Origin: Physocladia obscura
Lineage: Eukaryota; Chytridiomycota; Chytridiomycetes; Chytridiales; Chytriomycetaceae
Assembly: GCA_027596945.1 (NCBI GenBank)
Contig: JADGJH010001327.1
Span: 1-10,666 of the forward strand
Length of the DNA stretch: 10,666 nt
Direction of reading: 5' to 3'
The position numbers and the translations under genes are program-made. The first letter of the stretch is position 1; each line of letters starts with the position of its first letter. A model generated the notes under the pieces. That model was not told where the DNA came from, made no database searches, and saw only the letters and a list, made by a program, of their open reading frames with translations. Below, in pieces: positions 1 to 8,466 of this stretch.

Positions 1-480
1 TAAAAAAAACTCTCTACCCAAAACTACTATCAAGCTTAAGGCTCACAACAATCTAAGCCTTACAACTCAAAAACCAATAGAATTGGCACAGTAAATTATA
101 ATTTAATTTTAAAATCTTATTATTTATTTCCAAAAATAGAATAAAAATTTAAATGCCAAATTCTGTGCCTCAAAATAAAACTTTTGTGCCTTATTTCTAA
201 TGCCTCAATATTGATTAAAAAACAATTGCTTAGCAAAAGAAAATTGTTCAAATGTAAAAGACAAAGTTAGAACATTTAATCCCTATTCTTGAATTTCTTC
301 ATCAATAAAATAAATATTAATTTCTTTCACAGTATCTAATAAATAATATATCTATTTTCCAATTCTATTAAATATTATTTAACATTTATTTAGCTTGTAT
401 AACACATTTTATTTTTCAAATCTAACAACCTGCAAGTAAGAAAAGATATTCAAAGTGAATCAAACATAGATTGTCAATTT
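1..480. other. AT-rich non-coding flank
   Basis: This stretch has no credible coding region on either strand and is very AT-rich. It holds a TTGGCAC motif at 83-89 and a cluster of TGCC motifs at 155-204, listed separately. By position it should contain the 5' part of the decayed transposase that becomes recognisable near 505, including its helix-turn-helix region, but I could not see that domain here. It has either diverged beyond recognition or been lost. Confidence 0.5.
83..204. repeat. Cluster of GGCA/TGCC motifs near the transposon end
   Basis: TTGGCAC occurs at 83-89. The opposite-orientation motif (G/A)TGCC then occurs four times, at 154-158, 165-169, 186-190 and 200-204. GGCACAG (85-91) and CTGTGCC (163-169) form a 7-bp inverted repeat. 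TTGGCAC is also the core of the candidate terminal repeat of the second DDE element (6111-6121 and 8467-8477). These could be subterminal transposase-binding repeats of the first element, but short motifs in AT-rich DNA can recur by chance. Confidence 0.25.
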
Positions 481-504
481 TTATTGCCACTGGCCAACAG
501 TTTT

Positions 505-1169
505 CTTAGAAGAGTGCCAAGAACAATTTATGAAACATTTTGCAATGGTGATTGCAAACTCCACTGTTTGGTGAGGTTTACACAAAGCTAGATACACATT
601 TAAAGTGCTGAAAAAATATGTATAACAAATACAAATGGATGATATGGTTTGATATGAATGGATTGATTGGTGCAAATTGAACCTCACGTTTCTTGACAAA
701 GTATTGTTTGAAAATTGCAGAATGTTGCATGACTGAGGATATAGCCTTCATGAAAAGAAGTTAGTTTATTGTGGCAATTTATTTGAAGAGGATCATATCT
801 TGGATCTGTTTTAAACAGAAAGAATGTTCAGTTGTGATTTGTTGTATACAGTTGGCTGAATACAACAACAAAATCAAGTAGTATCCTAAAAATTTCTTTC
901 CACTCCTTTGGAATTATTGTTATTTTTCTACCCACTTGCTGTCCATTACTCAATCCAATTGAAAACTTTTTTGGAATGATCAAGAGAAAGCTCATGAAGT
1001 TTTATGAAGAGGAAAAGAAGCAATCCCTATCTATGTTTGTGACAAAAATAATGAGTCTTTTCTTAAACTGCAACTTCAACAAAATTTTAACCACTATAGG
1101 TATAAAGTTGCCAGTGTTTTTGATCAGGAAAATTTGATAATGAGGAGCAAGAGATTGAATGAAAAATAA
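505..1169 (+). pseudogene. Decayed DDE (Tc1/mariner-IS630-like) transposase
   Basis: This is a relic of a cut-and-paste transposase. Reading across three frames gives, in order, a pre-catalytic segment with ANSTVW and KVLKK (about 555-620), the first catalytic motif NLTFLDK with Asp at 695-697 followed by ENCRML, and the C-terminal motif VIFLPTCCPLLNPIENFFG with the catalytic Glu at 961-963. The end VASVFDQEN leads to a TAA at 1167-1169. The first segment has several in-frame stops, and the frame shifts near 840-880 and again near 1080. The stretch that should carry the middle Asp appears deleted: the distance from FLDK to VIFLP is about 110 bp shorter than in the copy at 7334-8376. Segment order and wording match that copy, so the two are related subfamilies. 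No helix-turn-helix domain is visible upstream. Confidence 0.85.
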
Positions 1170-1197
1170 AATTGCAGCAAATTAAATTAATTTTATT
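1165..1197. terminator. Convergent poly(A) signals between the two element genes
   Basis: On the plus strand AATAAA lies at 1165-1170 and contains the transposase stop codon (TAA 1167-1169). On the minus strand AATAAA is read from the TTTATT at 1192-1197 and contains the partner's stop (1193-1195). The two reading frames are therefore separated by only 23 bp, with a 3'-end signal inside each stop codon. The signals are visible in the sequence; their use in transcript cleavage is inferred. Confidence 0.5.
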
Positions 1198-2179
1198 CTG
1201 GTATAATATTTGAAAAAGCCATGATTGCCACTTTCATTGATTTAATCTGAGCAATAAAATTCTGAGCATCCTGCTTGAGAAGGTTCACTGTTAAGCCCAA
1301 GTATTTAAGAATATTTTGTGAAATATGCATCATTTCATTATTAATATTTTCAGTTGTGATGATTCAGGAGATGGAATTGACTTAAATAGGTGGATCATGT
1401 ATGGTGGTGGATAGCCATTATTTAAATTTTGATGATTTGGAGTTGCCAAAATTTTTCAGTTTGCCCTATACTTGTGAATCTATTATGTGGCGCTTCCAGT
1501 AACTGATTCAGAATTCCTTTAATAATAGAATTAGCAGCAAAACCAGATCTTTTCCACTGAGCTGGCAACAAAATTGTTTGTTCAAACTGGTTCCAATGAT
1601 GTGTTGATGATAATGATGGAGAATACTTCAAAATTGTGACTGGAATTGGGGTTATAGACACAGCCAAAGGATGCAGGGATGTTGAACTCAGCTTGGAGAA
1701 CTTCATGCATGACTTGATTGTTTTGCTTAAACAAAATATTATTGTCCATATTCTCAGGTCAGTGGAAAGTTGCTGGCAGAGTATACATTACCATCAATAA
1801 TAAACACAGGCCTCACAAAAATGAATGTTAACATGTTCAAACACATCCTGCCAGTGCAATTCTTGAAATTACACTGTCAAATGTTACAGATACCTCTGAA
1901 GATATAAGCTTCACTATTCCTATGATCATTTATTTTTAAATATTTTTGTTCTTTAAAAATAGATAAATAAAGGCAGTATATGGGCTTGAAAAATGGTCCA
2001 AATAGCAGTTTTGAAGTCATGAATATGGTGGCATGAGAAGCTGATGCCTGCAACTTGATTTGCCATCAATACTGCCTGCTGCACAATGGAAGCATTATTG
2101 GAGTCAATCTGATAGTATGAAGTGTCTCTTTAGAATTTTAGGACTCAGATTGAGGTGGAGGGCCATCTTGATTGCTCAT
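1193..2179 (-). pseudogene. Relic of an unidentified transposon partner gene
   Basis: I do not recognise the product. The minus strand gives coding-like stretches that switch frame repeatedly. These are a proline-rich start (MSNQDGPPPQ, from 2179), DSNNASIVQQAVLMANQVAG (about 2030-2110), a middle part with QVMHEVLQAEFNIPASFGCV (about 1660-1720), a 94-codon open stretch at 1422-1706 containing WKRSGFAANS, and a helical C-terminus ending IMAFSNIIPE at the stop 1193-1195. Several stops and frameshifts separate them, so no product of this length can be made. It sits tail to tail with the transposase relic at 505-1169, the same arrangement as the pair at 6175-8376. I see no clear similarity between this protein and the partner ORF of that second pair. 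Confidence 0.45.
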
Positions 2180-2831
2180 TGAAATGATCCAATGCAAAAA
2201 AGAAATGAATCACATTGTTTTCATTTCAACTCGAGAGTGTTGAAATAATCAGCCATATACATCGTGTGATTTTGAAAAAGTAAAAGCTGCAGCTGTTTCC
2301 TTTCTTTAAATGGTATGTGATATTTGATCTTTTAACTTTGCTTTGCTCAGCGGGACACATATATCTATGAAAGTTCGTGTGGGAATTTTTCGCCGTTTTT
2401 TGTTTTCTGATTAAATTTGAAATAAATTGTTTGAAAATCCGATCTTATCTGCATTCGCACCTACATTATGACCGATAAAATTGTATTGTAGTACGTTAAT
2501 CTTTAAATAGGTCCCTCGAGCAACTTTCTTGGTCGAAAGACACAAGCACGAGGCTTGTATTTTAGGGTGGCGTGTGGGTATTCATTCAGAAAACAAATAG
2601 TGTGGCAGACAGGCAAAAATATAACGACCAAACAGTAAAAAGAAATCGAAATACGGCGGAGGGACGGAAGAATTCAACCGGCTCAAGTGGCTCAATATTT
2701 TGGTGTTAACGGTGGCGTAATTTGTAAATGATATCTTGGGAAATCTCTCCAAAAAATTGCAGCCAAGCCGAATTGAAAGAAAGACAAAAAGGAGAAGCAA
2801 CGAAAAAGTGGGAACAAAAATAATTGCAGAG
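2180..2831. promoter_or_regulatory. Upstream region of the OPT transporter gene
   Basis: No convincing gene lies here. GC content rises past about 2340, which marks the change from transposon debris to the host gene's 5' region. A weak TATA-like TTTAAATAG lies at 2502-2510. The stretch 2580-2831 is probably 5' untranslated leader, because its open frame has no ATG before 2832. No conserved promoter element can be assigned with confidence. The end of the first transposon should lie between 2180 and about 2400, but no partner for the TTGGCAC motif at 83-89 is visible. Confidence 0.3.
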
Positions 2832-5364
2832 ATGACAACAGCTGAGGAAGTTGTTACCGACAAAGTCGAGAAGATAAAGCATTTAATTGAGGAGCATCCC
2901 GAGTTTGCTGACGATGCTGAAGTTGCGGACATTGCAGATATTGAGGAGCGTATGTAAGTATTCTCCGTGATTATTTGATTGGTGAGTACTTACCGATCGT
3001 GTAGTGATTTCATTGTGCCACTCACGGACGATCCGTCCGTTCCAACCTTCACTTTACGCGCCATTCTAATTGGAACTGTGTGGTGCATTGTTCTGTCTGT
3101 TGTGAATGTGCTTCTCTCATTCCGTTCAAACCCGTTTGGTATTGGTGCATCTGTTGCTGTGATTCTTTCATACCCAATGGGTCTAGCCTGGGCTGCTGCT
3201 TTCCCGACGGGAGCTATCTTGAATCCTGGACCATTCAATATTAAGGAACATACGCTTATCTACCTGTTGGCATCGACTGGAACAGGTACTCCTTACGGTC
3301 TTGATAATATTATCGTCCAAGCGTACCCTGGTATGATGGGTAACAGCAACCTCACCTTTTTCGACGCCCTCGCTTTCTCTATCGTGACTCAGTTTATTGG
3401 GTATGGTCTCTCGGGTCTCACTCGCAGATTCTTGGTTAAACCTGTAAGAGAAAACTTTATTTTTGTTTTTTTAGGATTTAATTGTGCGTTGCATAGACTG
3501 CAATGTGGTGGCCACAAAACTTGTCACTGATTGCTCTTTTGTCGTCGTTCCACAAAGTTGAAACTGGCGAAACTGCTGGAAACCGGTTCAAGACTTCCAG
3601 ATACCAGGCTTTCTGGATTGCTTTTGCCTTCATGTTTGTCTATACTTGGATTCCGGAATACTTTATGCCAGTTCTTCAAAGTGTTTCAACTCTTTGCTTG
3701 TTTTCTGGGGTTGGATCTAATTCCGCCGGAACGCCAAACAAAGCCAATAAAATGACTATTTTTAATGCGGTTGCTGCGTCCACTTCTGCTGGTGTTGGTG
3801 TTTTGGGAACTACTTTTGACTGGGCCTACCTTGGATCTACACTGGTAACAAGTCCATTCTGGGCCACTTTCGTTTACTGGGCAGGGACTGGTTTCTTTCA
3901 ATGGATTCTTGTGCCAATCTTATGGGCTGCCGACGGTAAATTTTTTTTCTCCTTTCACTTATATTAAATGATCTCAACACAGTGTGGGGTCTTAGCAATG
4001 AAATGACCGAAGATGGTATGAACCCTAGTATTAACTCGCCTCACCTTTACAATGGAAACCCGAACTCTACAAGTCATGCTTTGGGAGCTCGGGTACTGCC
4101 TGTCTTTTTCTACAACGTGTCAAACAACTACAACTTGAACTTGACTGCTTATGAGGATGTCGCCCCTGTTCATCTCACTGGATTTTTTGCGTTGACATAT
4201 GGCGGCTCTTTTCTCTCTATTACGGCATCTCTTGTCCACGTCATTGTCTGGTATGGAAAAGACATCTACCGTCAGTCAATGAATGCCTTCAGACAAATCC
4301 GTGATGAAGTCGATGCTCAAGACAAACACGTTAAAATGATGGAAGCGTATCCCGATGTTCCGGAATGGGTTTATCTACTTTTTCTTGCTGTTGTTACAGT
4401 TCTCGCAATCGCTGTTTCAGTGTGGACGCCGTTCAACATGCCTTGGTGGGCAATCTTCTTTAACCTTTTCCTGTGTGGAATCTTCCTTTTGCCGTATGGA
4501 GTTATCCAAGCTATTTCTGGATTCAGTCTTGGTCTCAACGTTCTCACTGAATTTTTGATTGGTTTGATGCTTCCAGGTCAAACTGTTGCTGTCATGGCAT
4601 TCAAGTCTTGGGGAACCAACAATCTTATCCAGGCGCTTTATCTTACTGGTGATTTGAAATTGGGCCAGTACCTGCATATTGCCCCATACGCTTTGATTTT
4701 TTGCCAATTTTTCGGAACTTTTGTTAACGCTGTTGTTTCTGTGATTGTTGCCTGGTATCTTATGTTCAATGCGGGTGATCTTCTTGGAACTGACGCATGG
4801 GACTATATCAACTACCAAATATTTTACTCAGCTGGAGGTATTTGGGGTGCCATCGGACCGCAGCGTTTCTTTGGAATTGGTTCGATTTACCAAAACCTCT
4901 TGTGGTGCTTCCTTATCGGTGCGATTTCCCCTGTTCTTCCATGGCTCGGAAACAAATACATTGTTAAATCCAAGTACTGGCACTACATTAACTTCCCACT
5001 CATTTACAACATTTACGGCCCAGGTGGTTACCAGAACACGATTGTTGTTCCACTTCTTATTGCATACTTTGGTCAAGTGTACATTTTCAACCACCAGCGA
5101 GAGTGGTACCAGAAATATATGTATGTCGTTGGAACTGCGTTTGATTCTTCCTCTGCGATTGCAGTAACCATTATCGCTGTCCTGGGAATTTTCAACGATG
5201 GATTCAACGATTACAACGTGTTTAACCCAAATCAAAACAATGTTGCATCTGACTACTACTGCTATCCAGATGCTGGATATCTAGACTATGGCTGTGAATA
5301 TTATTTAGAGCAAGGATTTAACACTACAAGCACAGGTGTTTCGTGTGTTGAGTTAAGCGCTTAA
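2832..5364 (+). CDS. OPT-family oligopeptide transporter, four exons
   Basis: This is a multi-pass membrane protein of the OPT (oligopeptide transporter) family, which typically imports small peptides, glutathione or metal-chelate substrates with protons; the substrate here is unknown. Joining 2832-2953, 3005-3443, 3497-3935 and 3983-5364 gives 793 residues, within the family's usual 700-900. The N-terminus (residues 1-40) is acidic and cytosolic-looking, and TDDPS follows at about 48. The family signature NPGPFNIKEH starts at residue 114. MWWP is near 190. IFYSAGGIWGAIGPQRFFG starts at 613, and the C-terminal INFPLIYNIYGPGGYQNT and NHQREWYQKYMYVVG blocks are also typical. Hydrophobic segments fill the rest. 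The start is the first ATG in the open frame. All splice sites are GT..AG and restore the frame, with no internal stops. AATAAA follows 28 bp after the stop codon. This is the only clearly intact gene in the window. Confidence 0.95.
2954..3004 (+). other. OPT intron 1 (51 bp)
   Basis: Donor GTAAGT at 2954 and acceptor TGTAG ending at 3004. It splits an Ile codon after residue 40 and joins EER to DFIVPLTDDPS. A second AG at 2985-2986 is in the same phase and would add six residues, but it would give an intron of only 33 bp. A cryptic GTGAGT lies inside at 2982. Confidence 0.75.
3444..3496 (+). other. OPT intron 2 (53 bp)
   Basis: Donor GTAAGA at 3444, a T-rich tract and acceptor CATAG ending at 3496. 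It lies between codons and joins FLVKP to TAMWWPQN, restoring the expected family block after the third cluster of membrane segments. Confidence 0.85.
3936..3982 (+). other. OPT intron 3 (47 bp)
   Basis: Donor GTAAAT at 3936, a T-rich tract and acceptor CACAG ending at 3982. It splits a Val codon (G/TG) and joins WAAD to VWGLSNEM. Reading through would end in a TAA just before 3970, so splicing is required. Confidence 0.85.
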
Positions 5365-5391
5365 AAAACTGTTGCTTACCATTTTGACTGA

Positions 5392-5397
5392 AATAAA
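5392..5397 (+). terminator. Poly(A) signal of the OPT gene
   Basis: AATAAA lies 27 bases after the OPT stop codon and is followed by a GT-rich stretch. The position suits a 3'-end signal. Confidence 0.5.
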
Positions 5398-5562
5398 ATG
5401 TTTGAAACTGTTTAAAACTATCTTTGTGGAAAACAAATTGGGAAGTTCAATTCTTGGTTGCGATAGGCTTTTTTGCGTGCTCACGCATATGCAATTCAGA
5501 TTGCTATTCCGGTTGTTGGAGTTCTTTTCCGAATAACTTGTCGACCATTACATGGCTATGCC

Positions 5563-5764
5563 TCATCTAGTTTTCAAGACCACGAGATCTGTGAACAATC
5601 CTGCCATTTGACGCTCATCAAACTTCTCAACAAATCTTGCATACTTCACGAACCCAGCGACGACTAATGCATTAAAAGCACACCAAAGAAAGAAAACCCT
5701 ATGTGGTGTTCACGCCCTTCAAAAAGCCATGAGTCGCCACCTTCATTGAAAACTTTTGTTCCAT
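5563..5764 (-). pseudogene. Possible relic of a small membrane-protein gene
   Basis: I do not recognise the product. On the minus strand an ATG at 5764 opens 21 codons (MEQKFSMKVATHGFLKG..) that end at a TAG (5699-5701). One base out of frame, 5709-5563 encodes 48 residues. These begin THR-like basic residues and run into a hydrophobic stretch, VFFLWCAFNALVVAGFVKY, which looks like one membrane-spanning segment. A charged ARFVEKFDERQ and FTDLVVL follow, up to a TGA. The basic flank plus one hydrophobic helix plus an amphipathic tail looks like real protein, and a single-base indel near 5707 would join the two parts. A plus-strand frame of 64 codons without an ATG start overlaps it, and I consider that less likely. 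It could also be chance. Confidence 0.3.
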
Positions 5765-6110
5765 CACCCCGCTTCCCGCACCCTGCCCCCCGGAAATATT
5801 GCCGTCGTTTTAATGTATCTGCAGACGGCTGTCGAGGCTGTTTTCCTGTGTGAGGTTATGCTCCTGCAACTCGCAGCAGACATTGCACGTAGTGTACATG
5901 TAAGAATACAGAATACAGATTTTTTTATTATCAAACAATTTCTGCTAAATTCCTGCATAAGTATTAAAAATTATGATCTTCGATAATTTCACACTCATAC
6001 GTTCGTGATATTTGTGTGCGCGTATTAATTTTATCGTTGAATTTTACAAAATATATGAACCTCACCCGGAAAAAATACACCAGATCGTCCGCCGAAATCT
6101 TCTAGCTTTT
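5765..6110. other. Intergenic region, no supported gene
   Basis: A more GC-rich patch (about 5760-5900) is followed by AT-rich sequence up to the candidate left end of the second transposon at 6111. Short open frames exist on both strands, but they lack ATG context or any recognisable motif. The GC-rich patch could be the promoter side of the minus-strand relic that starts at 5764. Confidence 0.3.
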
Positions 6111-6121
6111 GTTGGCACCAT
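6111..6121 (+). repeat. Candidate left terminal inverted repeat
   Basis: GTTGGCACCAT here matches the reverse complement of 8467-8477 (GTTGGCACTAT) at 10 of 11 positions. The two lie just outside the two convergent genes of the second DDE element and enclose them. No clear TA target duplication is visible immediately outside, so the true end may lie a few bases away. Confidence 0.35.
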
Positions 6122-6174
6122 CAGATTGATCTCAAACAAGTTGTAATCAGTAAAAAACATTGATATTTACTTGT

Positions 6175-7307
6175 ATGTGTGCAGTAACAGTCACAGAGGC
6201 CTTTTTATTAAGGATTGCTGCCAATCTGGAGAACAATCCCCTGCAGACTCTTTTGAGTGCTGTGCTCAATTCAGATCAAAGTATTGCAACAAACGCTACT
6301 ATTAATGAGCATTCAAATTTGGTTCAATTAAGTGTTCGAAAGTTCCCATTGTGTCACCGAAATATTGAAAGACCTACTCTTGTTATCTGTAGTAATAATG
6401 TGGGTGACTTCAAGAGCCAGCTTTTCAATATTGCAGCTCCCTTCCTTGACAAGCAAGTTGAAATTGTTGCACCAGCAAATCTTTCTGATACACCAGTCTA
6501 CAGATTTGCACCAGTTTGGGAAGGTGGACTGACTGTTGAAAATCTGCCAAAATATGTAAAACTACATGTTGATAAACAGAAGGAAGGAGTGTGGACCTTA
6601 GATTCTCTCACTGATCAAAAATCTGCAAGCTCCAAACATCCGGAATCAGGGAGCACAATCAAAGTTGTTCTCATCACTCATTCATGTAGTATTTTGAATG
6701 GAACAACATACACTGAAGTAGAGAAATGTTTGCTTAAGCATCAAATTGTTGACTGTGTAGGTGCTCCAACAAATTTTACAGTCTCCAGCCTTGCAAGAAG
6801 ACTGAAAGAGAGGTGGGAAGCCAATTTAAAAAAGCATATAGCATTGCATGGAATTGATATGCCCAACATTGTTTGGACAGACTTACTTGTTTAGAAGAGC
6901 TTGTTGAGGTAGGTCCTCCATATGAGCTTAGTTCACATTTTCGTCTAAGACCTGTCAGTGAGCTCCATGTGCTGCAAGATCTTTCAAATCAATATCAGAT
7001 TGCTCTTGGTGAAAACAGTGCCCATCAAACTGACCTGAAAGAATTTGGATTGCCAATTGAATATCTTGCAGAACAAGTTGCAATGGGAAAGTGTTTCTTT
7101 GAAGAATTGGAGCATGATGTCAAGGATCTAAGTCAGTGGCATAAACATGCACAAGACCGTGCAAAACACTCCAGGAGATTGCTTCAAGATGGATCTGCTG
7201 CACTCAATGCTCAGTCAAATATACTGAGTAATAATGCTAGAAACAGAGTTGAGGATCAATTTGACTTGGAACATCATGAAGAAGATGACTTAAATGATTT
7301 GCAATAA
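6175..7307 (+). pseudogene. Unidentified transposon partner ORF, frameshifted
   Basis: I do not recognise the protein. From the first ATG (6175) the frame is open for 239 codons to a TAG at 6892-6894. One base back, the frame is open from about 6858 to the TAA at 7305-7307. The natural join is in 6858-6891, where DLLV meets EELVEVGPPYEL, giving about 375 residues in all. The N-terminal part has short hydrophobic stretches (TEAFLLRIAANLENN), then a mixed alpha/beta-looking region with VYRFAPVWEGGLTVENLPKY and KVVLITHSCSILNG. The C-terminal part is strongly helical and charged (about 7060-7200) and ends in an acidic tail, LEHHEEDDLNDLQ. No donor site in the right phase gives a convincing intron, and no slippery heptamer is visible, so a single-base mutation is the simplest reading. 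It is convergent with the transposase and probably belongs to the same element. Confidence 0.55.
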
Positions 7308-7315
7308 AGTTTATT
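7303..7315. terminator. Back-to-back poly(A) signals of convergent element genes
   Basis: AATAAA at 7303-7308 (+) contains the partner ORF's stop codon. TTTATT at 7310-7315 reads as AATAAA on the minus strand, 19 bases past the transposase stop. This compact bidirectional 3' end resembles the one at 1165-1197 in the older element. Confidence 0.5.
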
Positions 7316-7333
7316 TTTCCACATTCTGTTCAC

Positions 7334-8376
7334 TCAATCACTTTCAAATCCATTCACTTCTGCCAATGGAATATTAAATGCAAGTTCTGCATTAAAACCA
7401 CTCCAAAAATATCCACATTTTTTATAAATCCCCTCAAAAAAATACTGATGAAACTCATTCAAGACTTCCATAACAATCAGAGTGAGATCCTTGGATGCAT
7501 TTGCGTGATAAATAACTTGAAGCCTTTTCTTCACCATTCCAAAGAATATTTCTATTGGGTTGAAGAAGGGGCAGTATGCAGGTAAAAACACTACTTTAAT
7601 TCCACAGTATCTCAGTGCACTCACAATCTTGGGGTCACAATGAATAGCTGCTCCATGCATGATCCAAACAGAGTTCCAACCAGGATACATTTTAATCACT
7701 TGTTGACTATTAACTGTGCAAAGACAACATTCAATAAAAAGATTCCATGTGAATGTCTCTTCTGTATGATGAACATCAAGAAGACCATTCAATCCAATCA
7801 TGCACAGTAGTGAAACTCTTGGAAACCATTTGTATTCACTGCGAAGAACGAGACGTTCACCCTTGAACCACCAACTGTGCTTTCAAAGCATGTGTCTGTT
7901 GTCAAATGATATTTTGTCCAAGAAGACCAAATTATGTAGCTTCCAATCCAAATCCAGCAACTCTTGACAAAAGCAAACAATGTCAGATTGACAAATCTGA
8001 ATAGCTCGCATTTCCAAGGCCTTCCACAACAAGTTTGCTTCTTTCAATATCACAGATATTGAAGAAGATGATATAGAGCCTCCATATTTGTGTGCATAGA
8101 GTTGTTTCACCTTGTCTATGAACATTGTTGGCATTGGTTTACTAGTTACGCTCTCCTTGTCTCCCCATGCTCTGTGAAGATTCTATCCTTCTCTTTTCAA
8201 CACACTCCATCACCTCTTTCATACTGATCAATCCAATTGGCTATAGTTGAGGGGGACTTGTTGAAGAGGTGTGCAAGTGGACTTTTTGACTTGCCCTTAC
8301 AGTAGTACATATGCAGACAATAACTGCATACATCAGAAGATGACTGCCTCTTCAAAACAGCTTGGTAGAGGTCCAT
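7334..8376 (-). pseudogene. DD34E (Tc1/mariner-IS630-like) transposase, inactivated
   Basis: This would be a cut-and-paste transposase: an N-terminal helix-turn-helix binds the element ends and a DDE nuclease fold cuts and joins DNA. The minus-strand start at 8376 gives 59 codons with a helix-turn-helix-like segment (PLAHLFNKSPSTIANWIDQY) up to a TGA at 8197-8199. The frame then shifts, and from 8134 it reads through KALEMRAIQI to FLDKISFDNRHML, with the first Asp at 7916-7918. A TGA at 7883-7885 interrupts this frame, most simply a CGA-to-TGA change. The same frame resumes and reaches WIMHGAAIHCD, FLPAYCPFFNPIEIFFG and the stop at 7334-7336. The second catalytic position, normally Asp before GAAIH, is His (7655-7657). 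The Glu is at 7550-7552, 34 residues later. The linker break, the stop and the His each predict loss of activity. Confidence 0.88.
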
Positions 8377-8466
8377 AAGCTAATACAATGGATTTAAGCA
8401 GTAACGGTGGATGAAAAATGGAGATCTGATTCGACCAGAAAAATCCAATTTTGGACAAAACGCATA

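Noticed and set aside
481..699. Minus-strand frame of 72 codons
   Set aside because: It overlaps the plus-strand transposase relic, whose conserved segments explain the sequence better.
2582..2932. Minus-strand open frame of 116 codons with hydrophobic stretches
   Set aside because: It is antisense to the OPT first exon and leader. Its hydrophobicity reflects the A/G-rich complementary strand, and it has no recognisable motif.
4417..5235. Long minus- and plus-strand frames overlapping OPT exon 4
   Set aside because: They are shadows of the OPT coding frame, which carries the family motifs.
5473..5667. Plus-strand frame of 64 codons
   Set aside because: It has no ATG start and no motif, and it overlaps a minus-strand stretch with a clearer membrane-protein character.
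6813..6894. Intron joining the two halves of the partner ORF (GTGGGA..GTTTAG)
   Set aside because: The acceptor looks good, but this donor is in the wrong phase, and removing it would delete charged, coding-like sequence. A one-base frameshift fits better.
6885..6898. Programmed -1 ribosomal frameshift in the partner ORF
   Set aside because: The shift direction fits -1, but no X XXY YYZ slippery heptamer or obvious downstream structure is present.
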